From positions 558,001 through 622,000 of the forward strand of contig NC_012586.1 in the NCBI RefSeq assembly GCF_000018545.1: a stretch of 64,000 nt of DNA, in the 5' to 3' direction. The DNA comes from Sinorhizobium fredii NGR234 (lineage in GTDB: Bacteria > Pseudomonadota > Alphaproteobacteria > Rhizobiales > Rhizobiaceae). Every line of letters starts with the position of its first letter. The first letter of the stretch is position 1. The notes under the pieces were generated by a model. That model had not been told where the DNA came from. It did not search any database and saw only the letters and a program-made list of their open reading frames with translations. A program made the translations under genes and the position numbers. Of the stretch, positions 8,462-18,293 are shown piece by piece.

Positions 8462-8582
8462 TATACGGTCCTCTGCGGAGAGACGTGCGTTCAGTCTGAA
8501 CGCGCTCCCCTGGCTGCACGCCTCGATGAGCAGGCATGAACGCGAGGACAGACGCCCGCGGCCAGAGATTAGCGCTGGCCGG

Positions 8583-9089
8583 CTATTCGGCCGCCGCGCG
8601 CCGGGGCAGCACCCAGTCGGGGCGCGGGAAGTGGCAGGTGTAGCCGGTGGGGTAGTTCTCCAGGTAATCCTGGTGCTCCGGCTCCGCGTCCCAAAAGTCT
8701 CCCACCGGCTCGACTTCGGTCACGACCTTGCCCGGCCACAGGCCCGAGGCCTCGACGTCTGCAATCGTGTCCTCGGCAATTCGCTTCTGCTCGTCGTCGA
8801 CATAGTAGATCGCCGAGCGGTAGGAGGTGCCGATGTCGTTGCCCTGTCGGTTCTTCGTGGTCGGATCGTGGATCTGGAAGAAGAACTCCAGAATCCGCCT
8901 GTAGCTGATCTTCTCGGGATCGAAGATGATTTCGATGCCTTCGGCGTGGGTACCGTGATTGCGGTAGGTCGCATTCGGCACGTCGCCGCCGGTGTAGCCC
9001 ACGCGGGTCTCGATGACGCCGGGGAGCTTGCGGATCAAGTCCTGCATCCCCCAGAAGCAGCCACCAGCCAAAACAGCTCTCTTGGTCAT
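8583..9089 (-). CDS. msrA: Peptide-methionine (S)-S-oxide reductase MsrA
   Basis: This 168-residue enzyme carries the catalytic [10 protein letters not shown] motif with Cys11 as nucleophile, plus the family signatures [20 protein letters not shown] and [11 protein letters not shown]. MsrA reduces the S epimer of methionine sulfoxide in proteins, with electrons usually from thioredoxin. Its ATG directly abuts the stop codon of msrB on the same strand, so the pair is translationally close and surely co-transcribed. A trxB gene lies about 3 kb away. Confidence 0.96.
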   Translation of the reverse strand: MTKRAVLAGGCFWGMQDLIRKLPGVIETRVGYTGGDVPNATYRNHGTHAEGIEIIFDPEKISYRRILEFFFQIHDPTTKNRQGNDIGTSYRSAIYYVDDEQKRIAEDTIADVEASGLWPGKVVTEVEPVGDFWDAEPEHQDYLENYPTGYTCHFPRPDWVLPRRAAAE

Positions 9090-9533
9090 TCAGATATCCT
9101 CCACCTGGTTGATATAGGCGCCGTAGCCCTCTGCCTCCATTTCCTCGCGCGGAATGAAACGCAGTGCGGCGGAATTGATGCAGTAACGCAGGCCGCCCCG
9201 GTCCTCGGGGCCGTCGGGAAACACATGGCCGAGATGGCTGTCGCCATGCTTCGAGCGCACCTCGGTGCGGATCATACCATGCGAGGCATCCCTGAGTTCG
9301 TTGACATTTGCCGGTACGATCGGCTTGGTGAAGCTCGGCCAGCCGCAGCCGGAATCGAACTTGTCGGCCGAGGCGAACAGCGGTTCGCCAGAGACGATGT
9401 CGACATAGATCCCCGGCCTCTTGTTGTCAGTGTACTCCCCGGTGAAGGGGCGTTCGGTGCCATTCTGCTGGGTTACCCGATACTGTTCGGGAGTAAGCTT
9501 GCTGACCGCTTCGTCGGTCTTTCTATAGGTCAT
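9090..9533 (-). CDS. msrB: Peptide-methionine (R)-S-oxide reductase MsrB
   Basis: This 147-residue protein shows the SelR fold signatures: [14 protein letters not shown] (Cys63, potential resolving cysteine), [14 protein letters not shown], and the catalytic [15 protein letters not shown] with Cys118. The paired CxxC zinc ligands of many MsrB proteins are absent, marking the zinc-free subtype. It reduces the R epimer of methionine sulfoxide, complementing MsrA encoded immediately downstream without a gap. Confidence 0.96.
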   Translation of the reverse strand: MTYRKTDEAVSKLTPEQYRVTQQNGTERPFTGEYTDNKRPGIYVDIVSGEPLFASADKFDSGCGWPSFTKPIVPANVNELRDASHGMIRTEVRSKHGDSHLGHVFPDGPEDRGGLRYCINSAALRFIPREEMEAEGYGAYINQVEDI

Positions 9534-9579
9534 TTTCCTTGTCTCCGTTTTTAGATCCTGATCGAGCAGCGCCGATCAT

Positions 9580-11040
9580 TCAGACAGGTGATGGGAGCGC
9601 CCCGACGGCCGCTTCCACAAGGCGTGCGAGTTCGAGGAGGCTTCTGTCACGCCCGTGCGCACCGTCGATTTCGAGCCCTATCGGGAGCCCATTCCTGGAC
9701 AGGCCCGTAGGAATGCTGATGCCTGGCAAACCGGCTGCGCTCGCGGCGATGGTGTTTTTTGCCAGAACCAGATCACTGACCTCCTGATCCGCAATCGAGA
9801 ACCTTGACTGATGCTCGATCAATGGCGCCGTGCAGGGAGTCGTTGGAAAGAGAAGTGCAACGGCTCCGCTGCGAGTAAAAGCTTCGCTGAATCGACGTTG
9901 AATTTCCGGACGATCCAGCGATAGCGCTGCCTCATATGTTTCGCGAGAATATCCAGGTCCGCTCGGCAAGACGACGTTCCCCCAAGCTTCTCTCAGGCCA
10001 GGTTTCAAGCCGTCATAGATTGCGTCGAATGAGGTCGGAACGCGGTTGTGATGAAGAAATCCTGAGATCGCTTCCATCGTCTCATGGAAAAAGATGTTCC
10101 ACGTTGCCCTTTCGGTGATCGAGGAGAAGTCTTCTCCGAGGTCTATCGCGACAATCTCTGCGCCAGTCTCGCGTAGCCGCCGAACCGTCTCGTTGAAATG
10201 CACCTCGATCTCAGGGTCGACCAGATCGAGATATTGCCGAGGCGCATAGGCTAACCTGACACCCTTCAGGTCGGACCGATCGGAGCGTCCGGTTGCTTCA
10301 GCCTTCGTGACGATCTGATCGATCAGGGCGCAATCTTCGACATTGCGCGCAAGCACGCCTGTCGTATCGAGGGTATGAGAGATCGGGGCGACCCCGTTAC
10401 CCGGCCACCGCCCCGTCGTCGGCTTGAAGCCAACCACGCCACATAGCGATGCGGGCACCCGGATCGAACCTACCGTATCGCCCCCTAGGGCCGCGGGCAC
10501 GATGCGAGCCGCGACGGATGCGCCACCCCCGCTGGAGGAGCCCCCAGTGACATGATTGCGCTCATGCGGGTTTTTCACCTGACCATAGGGTTCGTTGTTG
10601 CCGGTCAAGCCATAGGACATCTCGACAAGGTTATTTTTGCCAAAGACAACGCCGCCAGCATCCTTGATCGCGCCAACCACCACGGCGTCCTCTTCCGGCA
10701 CAAAACCTTCGAGGTTCCGCACCCCAAGCGTCGTTCGCAGTCCTTTAGTCAGATAGCTGTCCTTGACCGCCAACGGAACGCCGAGAAGGGAAGCGTTGGA
10801 ACCAGCGGCGCGAGCCTTGTCAGCGTTTCTGGCCGCCGCCAGCGCAGCGGTTTCATCTATCGTGATGAAGGCATTCAGATCGGAGTGCGTCCGCGCGCGC
10901 TGGAGGAGCGCGGCCGTATATGACTCCGACGAGATGTCGCCATTACGAATGGCGGCAGCCGCAGCGGCGACGCCAAGCCCTGTGAGCCCGTCCGCCTCCA
11001 GTTCCAAGGCTGTTCTAACGAATGCTTCGTTCTCGTGCAT
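9580..11040 (-). CDS. Amidase signature family hydrolase
   Basis: This 486-residue enzyme has the full amidase-signature triad: Lys93 (GVPLAVKDSYLTKG), the glycine-serine core GGSSSGGGASVA at 166-176 with cis-Ser168, and nucleophile Ser192 in GGDTVGSIRVPAS. The remaining sequence resembles indoleacetamide hydrolase/mandelamide-type amidases, including the region DAIYDGLKPGLREAW. The substrate is not determinable. It starts at ATG 11040 and ends 47 bp before the msrB start, so it may be transcribed with msrBA. No signal peptide is present, so it should be cytosolic. Confidence 0.9.
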   Translation of the reverse strand: MHENEAFVRTALELEADGLTGLGVAAAAAAIRNGDISSESYTAALLQRARTHSDLNAFITIDETAALAAARNADKARAAGSNASLLGVPLAVKDSYLTKGLRTTLGVRNLEGFVPEEDAVVVGAIKDAGGVVFGKNNLVEMSYGLTGNNEPYGQVKNPHERNHVTGGSSSGGGASVAARIVPAALGGDTVGSIRVPASLCGVVGFKPTTGRWPGNGVAPISHTLDTTGVLARNVEDCALIDQIVTKAEATGRSDRSDLKGVRLAYAPRQYLDLVDPEIEVHFNETVRRLRETGAEIVAIDLGEDFSSITERATWNIFFHETMEAISGFLHHNRVPTSFDAIYDGLKPGLREAWGNVVLPSGPGYSRETYEAALSLDRPEIQRRFSEAFTRSGAVALLFPTTPCTAPLIEHQSRFSIADQEVSDLVLAKNTIAASAAGLPGISIPTGLSRNGLPIGLEIDGAHGRDRSLLELARLVEAAVGALPSPV

Positions 11041-11134
11041 GATAACCTCACTTTAGCACGGGACGATCAACGTCCCGTTGCCGGTTCAGGGGCGCGCAGT
11101 GCCAACTGTGCGGCAGCGCATCGGAGAGCGATCC

Positions 11135-11599
11135 TCAGTGGCTGTGAGGCGTCGCCGTGTCGGGGACAGTGAACGTATGCGTCACCTCCTGCCCGGGGAT
11201 CACGTTGTGATTGGCGTCGACCAATCGGATATTCACCTTGTGCGGGCCGGGCGGGAAATTGGCTATGTCGACCGTGTTGTTGTCGCTCGCATCCGCCCAC
11301 CACCACGGCAGGTCATCGACGATAACGTGGAGATGGCCGATGCGTGGAGACACGTCGACGGCGCCGGCTCCGAACACCGGCACGATGCGCAGGTTCTCCA
11401 CGCGGTACTGGGCCCAGTAGACACCCTGGGCAATCCCTTCGGGAAGCGGGGGGTCCACGATCAGCTTGGGCTCGGGCTGGTTCTCGACGGCGACATAGGG
11501 CGAAGGGCCGCGGATCTCCCGTGCGCTCTGGGCGAAGGCTCCGGTTGCGAGCACGGTGGCGGCAGTGGCGGCGGCAAGCGTCTTGATGAACAGGATCAT
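11135..11599 (-). CDS. DUF6130 family exported protein
   Basis: This is a 154-residue protein with a signal peptide (FIKTLAAATAATVLATGAFA) and a beta-rich domain containing GHLHVIVDDLPWWWADASDN and FPPGPHKVNIRLVDANHNVI. I associate this pattern with DUF6130, a family of unknown function. The ATG at 11599 follows an AAGGAA ribosome-binding site at the proper distance; the longer upstream frame lacks support. It lies 94 bp before the amidase gene on the same strand. Confidence 0.75.
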   Translation of the reverse strand: MILFIKTLAAATAATVLATGAFAQSAREIRGPSPYVAVENQPEPKLIVDPPLPEGIAQGVYWAQYRVENLRIVPVFGAGAVDVSPRIGHLHVIVDDLPWWWADASDNNTVDIANFPPGPHKVNIRLVDANHNVIPGQEVTHTFTVPDTATPHSH

Positions 11600-11918
11600 T
11601 TTCAATCGTTCCTTTGGTTCGGAGAGATCCATTTCCTCATCCCGGACATCAACATGAGCCCGGCAGGCGAAAGACCGAATAACCACGTCGCGGGAGGCTC
11701 TCTTTCACGTTGTGCGCGAACGATCCCAGCTCATGCCCCGGTCTCACGGCTCGCTCTCGGTCCGAACCGTTGGGCGAGACTGACGCAAGCTCGTATCTTG
11801 AATGTGTTCGGATGCCCGCAAACTGTATCGCTATGTAGGAGCAGGGGCGATCCACGCCACCGAGCACTGCGGCCGGAGTCCGCGCTTTCTCAGGGGACGG
11901 CTCCTGTCGCCGCCGTCC

Positions 11919-13129
<1,211 letters not shown>

Positions 13130-13232
13130 GGGATGTTCCTTTCGTTGAACCGACCGGCACGGCTGATCTGGAATGGTGGTTTCGTTCATTGCAATTTCGG
13201 GATGCGGGCGGAGGCGGGGCTCCGCCCGTTGG

Positions 13233-13763
13233 TCAAGCGCTGGTTGAGCGGAGCGCCGCGAGCGAGTCGACGGCAATCCAGAGGGAGAGTGCGAGCAGGC
13301 CGATGTCCTTGAGCAGGAACTGACCGGCAGCGACCGAAATCGCCGGAAAGCCGAGCTCCGGCACAGTGACTCCCGGGGTCGTCACCATGAAGCTGAGCGT
13401 GGTTGCGAACAGCCCGGCCGAGAGCAAGCCGCCGACGAGCGAGTAAACCGGGTTGACGAGCCGTGCCGCGATCAGGGCGCCGATGCTGAGTTCGAGGAAG
13501 CCTAGAAGGCTTGAGAAGTCCCTTACGCTGAAGAGCGAGTAGGTCCAGCTCAACAACGGACTGTTGCCGACCAGGCCGGTTAGCCCTTCCGCTTCATAAG
13601 CGGTGAACTTCATACCGCCGAACCAGCCATAGATCACGACCAGCGAAATATAGAGGCCAGCCGCGCTTACGGTCCGGCCGTGGTGCTCGGCCAGATCGAG
13701 GGAAGCGGCGCGAGCCTGCGCACGCGAATGAGCCGCGGCGCTGCGGATAGGAACATGAGGCAT
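13233..13763 (-). CDS. DUF417 (YkgB/RclC-like) inner-membrane protein
   Basis: This 176-residue membrane protein carries the family motifs YGWFGGMKFTAYEAEGLTGL, GNSPLLSWTYSLFSVRDFS and LSFMVTTPGV, with about four membrane helices. The best-known relative, RclC of E. coli, belongs to a reactive-chlorine resistance system, and many relatives sit under oxidative or electrophile regulators. Two matching palindromes (13820-13869) lie directly upstream of the ATG at 13763 and belong to the same operator type found before the divergent TetR gene. Downstream are DUF1127 and trxB. Confidence 0.87.
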   Translation of the reverse strand: MPHVPIRSAAAHSRAQARAASLDLAEHHGRTVSAAGLYISLVVIYGWFGGMKFTAYEAEGLTGLVGNSPLLSWTYSLFSVRDFSSLLGFLELSIGALIAARLVNPVYSLVGGLLSAGLFATTLSFMVTTPGVTVPELGFPAISVAAGQFLLKDIGLLALSLWIAVDSLAALRSTSA

Positions 13764-13819
13764 TGTCTTCTCCTTGGGTTGTCCGCGGTGGGCGATCCGC
13801 CCGGCTGATGCGGAGTAAA

Positions 13820-13869
13820 CGATACCGATCTGTATCGAACGAAAAGAAGAATTATACCGATCTGTATCG
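13820..13869. promoter_or_regulatory. Two tandem TetR-type operators upstream of the DUF417 gene
   Basis: Site 1 (13820-13837) reads CGATACCGATCTGTATCG, an inverted repeat of CGATAC. Site 2 (13853-13869) reads TATACCGATCTGTATCG and is identical over ACCGATCTGTATCG. They are about 32 bp apart, roughly three helical turns, and lie 57-106 bp upstream of the ATG at 13763, where they could cover its promoter. Confidence 0.65.
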
Positions 13870-14017
13870 TTTTGCAAGGGCGATCTCTGAAGGGGTCCCG
13901 GCCTTGTTCCCCAGGGAACTCTTCTTGTTCGGGGCCACAGTGAGCAAAAAATGGCTGCTCGCTGCAGGGAAAGCCTCAGAAAGCCCCTTGTATTTGCCTC
14001 CCGCTACCAGTAAGAAA

Positions 14018-14035
14018 CGATACAGATCTGTTACA
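14018..14035. promoter_or_regulatory. TetR-type operator immediately before the tetR start
   Basis: The sequence CGATACAGATCTGTTACA contains the perfect palindrome ACAGATCTGT (14022-14031) and shares the CGATAC half-site and ATCTGT core with the two sites at 13820-13869. It ends 16 bp before the ATG at 14052, a typical autorepression position. Confidence 0.6.
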
Positions 14036-14051
14036 GATTGAGAGGACGATA

Positions 14052-14672
14052 ATGCGCCGTTCGGAAATCCGGGACCACCTGCTCGACATCGCACTCCGGC
14101 TGTTCAATCAGCACGGCTATCACGCGACGGGCATCGACCTGATCATCGCCGAGGCGAGGGTGGCCAAGACGACGCTATACCGGCACTTCGAAACCAAGGA
14201 AGACTTGATCCTCGCCGCGCTCGAACGGCGCGACGAGGAGGACCGCAGTGCCATGCGTGCCTTCGTGGAGCAGCATGCGAGCGATTCGGTCGAGCGCCTC
14301 CTGACGACGTTCGATTTCCTCGAGGCCTCGGTCCGCGACAAGCAGTTCCGCGGCTGCATGTTCGTGAGCGCCGCGGGGGAGCATAAGGACACGGTCAATC
14401 CCGTATTCCGCGCTGCAGTGATGCACAAGCGCCTGGTAATCGCCTATTTTGAGGAACTCGCCCATGCGGCGCAGTTTGCGGAGCCGAAGCGGATCGCGAC
14501 CGAGATCAACCTGCTGCATGAAGGGGCGATGGCCGTCGCACAGATGACCCGGATGGCCGAGCCCGCGCGGCAGGCCAAACGCATGGCGCAGCAACTGCTC
14601 CCGGCGAAACAGCGTTCTCCTTTGACGTCAGGCGGGAGAGAGGACGCCGAGCAGCGAAAGCAGGCCTCCTGA
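14052..14672 (+). CDS. TetR/AcrR family transcriptional regulator
   Basis: This 206-residue regulator begins directly with the DNA-binding domain: IRDHLLDIALRLFNQHGYHA, TGIDLIIAEARVAKTTLYRHF, then ETKEDLILAALERRD. The ligand-binding part contains RGCMFVSAAGE, as in regulators of oxidative or electrophile response. It is divergent from the DUF417 gene, and three palindromes of one type lie in the intergenic region, supporting control of itself and the DUF417 (and perhaps trxB) transcript. Start ATG 14052 follows GAGAGGA. Confidence 0.92.
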   Translation: MRRSEIRDHLLDIALRLFNQHGYHATGIDLIIAEARVAKTTLYRHFETKEDLILAALERRDEEDRSAMRAFVEQHASDSVERLLTTFDFLEASVRDKQFRGCMFVSAAGEHKDTVNPVFRAAVMHKRLVIAYFEELAHAAQFAEPKRIATEINLLHEGAMAVAQMTRMAEPARQAKRMAQQLLPAKQRSPLTSGGREDAEQRKQAS

Positions 14673-14718
14673 TTTCTCCATCTGGCACTGCATCGCCAAG
14701 TCGCATAGTGGATTAGGG

Positions 14719-15542
14719 ATGGTACGGCTCTTCCGTGAGACGGGCAGCGCCGCCGCCGGCCAGATGGGCGGCCACAAGCCGCGGGCGATCGCCGGTGAGC
14801 ACCGGGTCTGGCTGGTCGAGCGCTGCCGTGCGCAGGCGTTCACCTTGCGCGGGCTGGTCGCGGAATTGGCGGAGCGGGGCCTGCAGGTCGACTACCGCTC
14901 CGTCTGGATCTTCGTGCATGAGGAAGGGCTGAGTTATAAAAAAGACGTTGGTCGCCAGCGAGCGCAACCGGCCCGATGTCGCCGCCCGACGCAGCCGCTG
15001 GCTGAGACATCGCCATCGCATTGATCCGGCCCGCCTCGTCTTCATCGACAAGACCTGACGAAGACGAACATGGCGCCGCTGCGAGGCTGGGCACCGCGCG
15101 GCGAACGGCTGTTCGGCCACGCTCCCTTCGGCCACTGGAACACCATGACGTTCATTGCCGCCCTGCGTGTCGATCGCGTCAGCGCGCCATGGGTAATCGA
15201 CGGGCCGATCAACGCGACGAGCTTCCTTGTCTATGTCGAAAAGGTGCTGGCGCCGGAGCTGAAGCCCGGCGACATCGTCGTAATGGACAATCTCGGCTCG
15301 CACAAGGCCGCGGCGATCCGCACCGCCATCCGCAAGGGCGGCGCGCGGCTGTTCTTCCTGCCGCAATATTCCCCCGGTCTCAATCCGATCGAAAAGCTAT
15401 TCGCCAAGATCAAGCACCGGCTACGCGAGGCGCAGGCCAGAAGCCGCAACGCCATCCATGACGCGCTCGCAACCACCTCCAAACCGCTTCACCTAAAGAA
15501 TGCCAGAACTATTTCAAAGAGGCCGGATATGAACGGATCTAA
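14719..15542 (+). pseudogene. IS630-family transposase remnant
   Basis: The three pieces are homologous to one IS630 transposase. The first frame covers RLFRETGS to GLSYKKD. A shift at a run of six A (14938-14943) leads into a frame reading TLVASERNRPD to VFIDKT. A stop at about 15057 interrupts what should be DETWTKT, a single-base deletion. The catalytic middle follows from MAPLRGWAPRG through GDIVVMDNLGSHK and FLPQYSPGLNPIEK. Near the 3-prime end another shift replaces the expected end (ECQNYFKEAGYERI, stop at 15540). The N-terminal helix-turn-helix is missing upstream, so the copy is inactive. Confidence 0.85.
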
Positions 15543-15763
15543 AATCATCCCGCTTTAGCGGCGGCGCCGGCAGCTCGCTCGGAGCTCGATTTCCTGAGGT
15601 TAGAGATCTCGCGGTCCCGACCCTCAGGTCTCGAGGCCAAAGGCTGGTAAACGCAAAAATCCGCCTCGGGACACAAGAGAGCGCCGGCGCCAAACCCGAA
15701 CGGCGAAGACGCCCCTTAGCCTCGAGGGGCACGGCACGCTGCCGTGCGCACAGGATAGCGGCA

Positions 15764-17527
15764 CTATTGCGCCGCCATGCCGCTCGCTGTCGGCGGACCT
15801 TCGTCGGCTCCGGCTTTGACAAGCCCTTCGCGGATGTGCTGGGTCTCGGATTCCTGAGCATAGTGCAAGGTAGCGAGGAAGGATTCGATGCCGAAGTCAG
15901 GAGCGAGCGCTCGAAGCTTCTTGATATGCGCAGAAGCAGCGATTTCATCGCCGAGCCAGCCATAGCAGGCGGCGACGAAAGCTTGTTGGACGTGGTCCAT
16001 CGTCGAAAGATGCATGAATGCCTCGATCGCTTCGGCGTACTGCCGTGCCGCGAAGTGAGCCTTTCCGAGATGGCTCCAGAATCGTTCCGGGTGATGGGGG
16101 TTGAGCCGCATTGCCTTGCGGATCCATTCTACCCCTTCCTCCGGACGACCGAGCCACGTCAGCAGCTCGCCCTGCTGAACCACCACCAGGTCGTAATTGG
16201 GATTGAGCGATAGGGCGCGCTCCTGATGATAGCGTGCCGTCGTCAGCTCGTTGTTGTTTACGCTTACGGCCGCGAGGATGCGATGCACGTCGGCATCGTT
16301 GTCGTCGAGCGCCAGCGCCTGTTCAAGCTCGGCAACGATTTCGGCCCAGACCGCGTCCTTGTCCTCGCACCAGCCGTACACCCATGCCTGCCCGAGGATG
16401 CAGGCCCGCCAGGCATGGGCATGCGCGTATGCGGGGTCGAGCGCGATCGCCCTGTCTATCAGGGCCTGCGCCTGCTTGTTATCCGCGACAGTGGTGCGAT
16501 GGTGCAGCACCTTGGCAGTGAGGGCGCACTCGTAGGCGGCCATGTTCGTCGGCGTCGTTCGGGCGAGCTGGTCTCGCTGGGCCGCTTCAAGCCGCCCTGG
16601 AAGAGTCGCTGAGATCGCCGCCGTCACCTCGTCCTGAATGGCGAAGATGTCGTTGAGTCTTCGGTCGTATTTATCGGCCCAGACGTGGGTATCGTTGGCA
16701 GCGTCGATGAGCTGGACTGTTACGCGCACCCTGTCGCCAATCTTACGGACGCTGCCTTCCACCAGATACTGGGCCCCAAGCTTCTCGGCCACTTCGCGGA
16801 CGTTCACGGGCTGGTTCTTGTAGAAGAAGCTGGAGTTGCGCGAGATGACAAAGAGCTCGTGGCGGCGGGACAACTCGGTGATGATATCCTCGGTCAAGCC
16901 GTCGGTGAAAAACTCCTGCTCGGGATCGCCGCTCATGTTGTCGAACGGCAGCACGACGATCGATGGCTTGGAGACGGCCCGCTTTGCGTCCTTCTCGTCC
17001 GGCAGGACGGAGCCTTCGAGTCCAACCCGGTAAAGATGCACGGGACGGCTGATGTTCTTTAGCATCTTGTCGCCAAGGTCTTCAATGGAGACCTCGAGGC
17101 GATCGGCAATTTGCGTCGCAACCGCCGCCGTGACGCAGATGCCGCCCACATCGGCCAGTTGCTCGATGCGGGCGGCGATGTTCACGCCGTCGCCAAAGAT
17201 GTCGTCATCATCGAAAATGATATCGCCGACATTGATCCCGATCCTGAACTCGATCCGCCGATCCTGGGGCACGTCGGAATTGCGACGTTTCATGCGCTGC
17301 TGGATTTCCAGGGCGCATCTTACGGCGTCAGTGACGCTCTGGAATTCAACGAGCATCCCGTCGCCCGTCGTTTTGATGATCCGGCCCTCGTTCTTTGCGA
17401 TGGCGGGATCGATCAACTCTATGCGGTGCGTTCTGAGACGGGCGATCGTGCCTGCTTCGTCGGCCTCCATCAGCCGGCTATAGCCTGCCATATCGGCCGC
17501 CAGGATTGCGGCTAGTCTCTGTTTCAT
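15764..17527 (-). CDS. Class III adenylate/guanylate cyclase with TolB-like and TPR domains
   Basis: This is a 587-residue protein. Residues 1-170 form a class III cyclase domain with both metal aspartates (Asp12 in AADMAGYSRLM, Asp56 in TTGDGMLVEF) and FGDGVNIAARIEQLA. Residues about 190-310 form a TolB/FlgO-like domain (SIVVLPFDNMSGDPEQEFF, DGLTEDIITELSR). The rest is TPR repeats (DPAYAHAHAW, NPNYDLVVV). No membrane segment is visible. Rhizobial genomes carry dozens of such cyclases, thought to make cAMP in response to unknown signals. A second member with a different C-terminus lies at 41782. It stands alone between an IS630 remnant and a gene-poor gap. Confidence 0.92.
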   Translation of the reverse strand: MKQRLAAILAADMAGYSRLMEADEAGTIARLRTHRIELIDPAIAKNEGRIIKTTGDGMLVEFQSVTDAVRCALEIQQRMKRRNSDVPQDRRIEFRIGINVGDIIFDDDDIFGDGVNIAARIEQLADVGGICVTAAVATQIADRLEVSIEDLGDKMLKNISRPVHLYRVGLEGSVLPDEKDAKRAVSKPSIVVLPFDNMSGDPEQEFFTDGLTEDIITELSRRHELFVISRNSSFFYKNQPVNVREVAEKLGAQYLVEGSVRKIGDRVRVTVQLIDAANDTHVWADKYDRRLNDIFAIQDEVTAAISATLPGRLEAAQRDQLARTTPTNMAAYECALTAKVLHHRTTVADNKQAQALIDRAIALDPAYAHAHAWRACILGQAWVYGWCEDKDAVWAEIVAELEQALALDDNDADVHRILAAVSVNNNELTTARYHQERALSLNPNYDLVVVQQGELLTWLGRPEEGVEWIRKAMRLNPHHPERFWSHLGKAHFAARQYAEAIEAFMHLSTMDHVQQAFVAACYGWLGDEIAASAHIKKLRALAPDFGIESFLATLHYAQESETQHIREGLVKAGADEGPPTASGMAAQ

Positions 17528-18293
17528 CGAGTCGCCACCGGACTGGCAGATTAGCGATCGATTCTAACCCAACACAGTGTTCTCGCCTATCTTAAATTAG
17601 CGCCTTCTTTCCAAAGGCGCTCAGGCCGCAAAGGGCGAAGGGCAATCACCGCCAAGGCAGTTCGCGGGCGGCGGCGGCCGTGGCGTCACGCTGTCGGGCA
17701 GGCTGAAGACGTCGAACGCTGAGGCTTGCCGTTCGTGCTTGTTCCCTCTGGAAAGGCAAACCGGCCGCCTTAAATTGCGGGGAGCCGCATTCAATTCCGC
17801 TCTCCGACGTGCCCGACCGCGTTTTCGCAGGAACTCTTTTGCCCATTTTGCCACTCTTATTCTTGCGTAGCATCGGCCGACGGTTCGGGGACACCTGAAG
17901 CGCGGAGCCACGATTGCTCCTGCCGGGCCGCTGAGAGGCGCGGTGCAGTGACGGAGACGTCTCCGCCGATCGATCTGCCCCGGCAAGTCTTTGTTGGAGA
18001 GGAAGGACGACAGATGGGCGGTCAAATAGCGCTTGTACTCCCGATTGCCATCTGCGCCTTCCGAGGCCTCGGAAGGCGACGAGAACGTCGAGCAGGCTTG
18101 AAGCCGTCAAAAGAATCCCAGAAAAGCAAAAGCTGAAGGTGGCAAGCTCACGACGCCGTCCATGGGTCTTTCGGATGCGGGCGATCGGGACATGGTGCGG
18201 GGGCGCAACCAGGAGAGCCGTAACAAGGGCTAGTCTTTGGGCGCTTGCAGCGACAGTGCGTAGCGGACAGGTCTGTACCATCGGCTCGAAAGA
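17528..18293. other. 766-bp gap without a convincing gene
   Basis: Open frames here (for example a 211-codon one on the minus strand, 17646-18281) have arginine/serine-rich, low-information translations with no recognisable motif. The main structure is a perfect palindrome at 18055-18078, listed separately. The region may hold decayed sequence between the cyclase gene and the Pcm-esterase gene. Confidence 0.5.
18055..18078. repeat. 24-bp perfect palindrome
   Basis: The sequence centred on GAGGCCTC (18063-18070) is a perfect 24-bp palindrome: arm CGCCTTCCGAGG is followed directly by its reverse complement. It has no loop, so it fits a protein-binding dyad or a cruciform better than a terminator. 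It lies mid-gap, far from any gene start. Confidence 0.7.

Noticed and set aside
14938..14943. Programmed frameshifting in the first IS630 copy
   Set aside because: The A6 run may once have been a slippage site, but this copy also has a second indel, an in-frame stop and a missing N-terminus, so it is dead regardless.
17646..18281. A 211-codon minus-strand frame in the gap before the Pcm-esterase gene
   Set aside because: No ribosome-binding site, no motif, and low-complexity arginine/serine-rich translation. It is kept only as part of the gap description.
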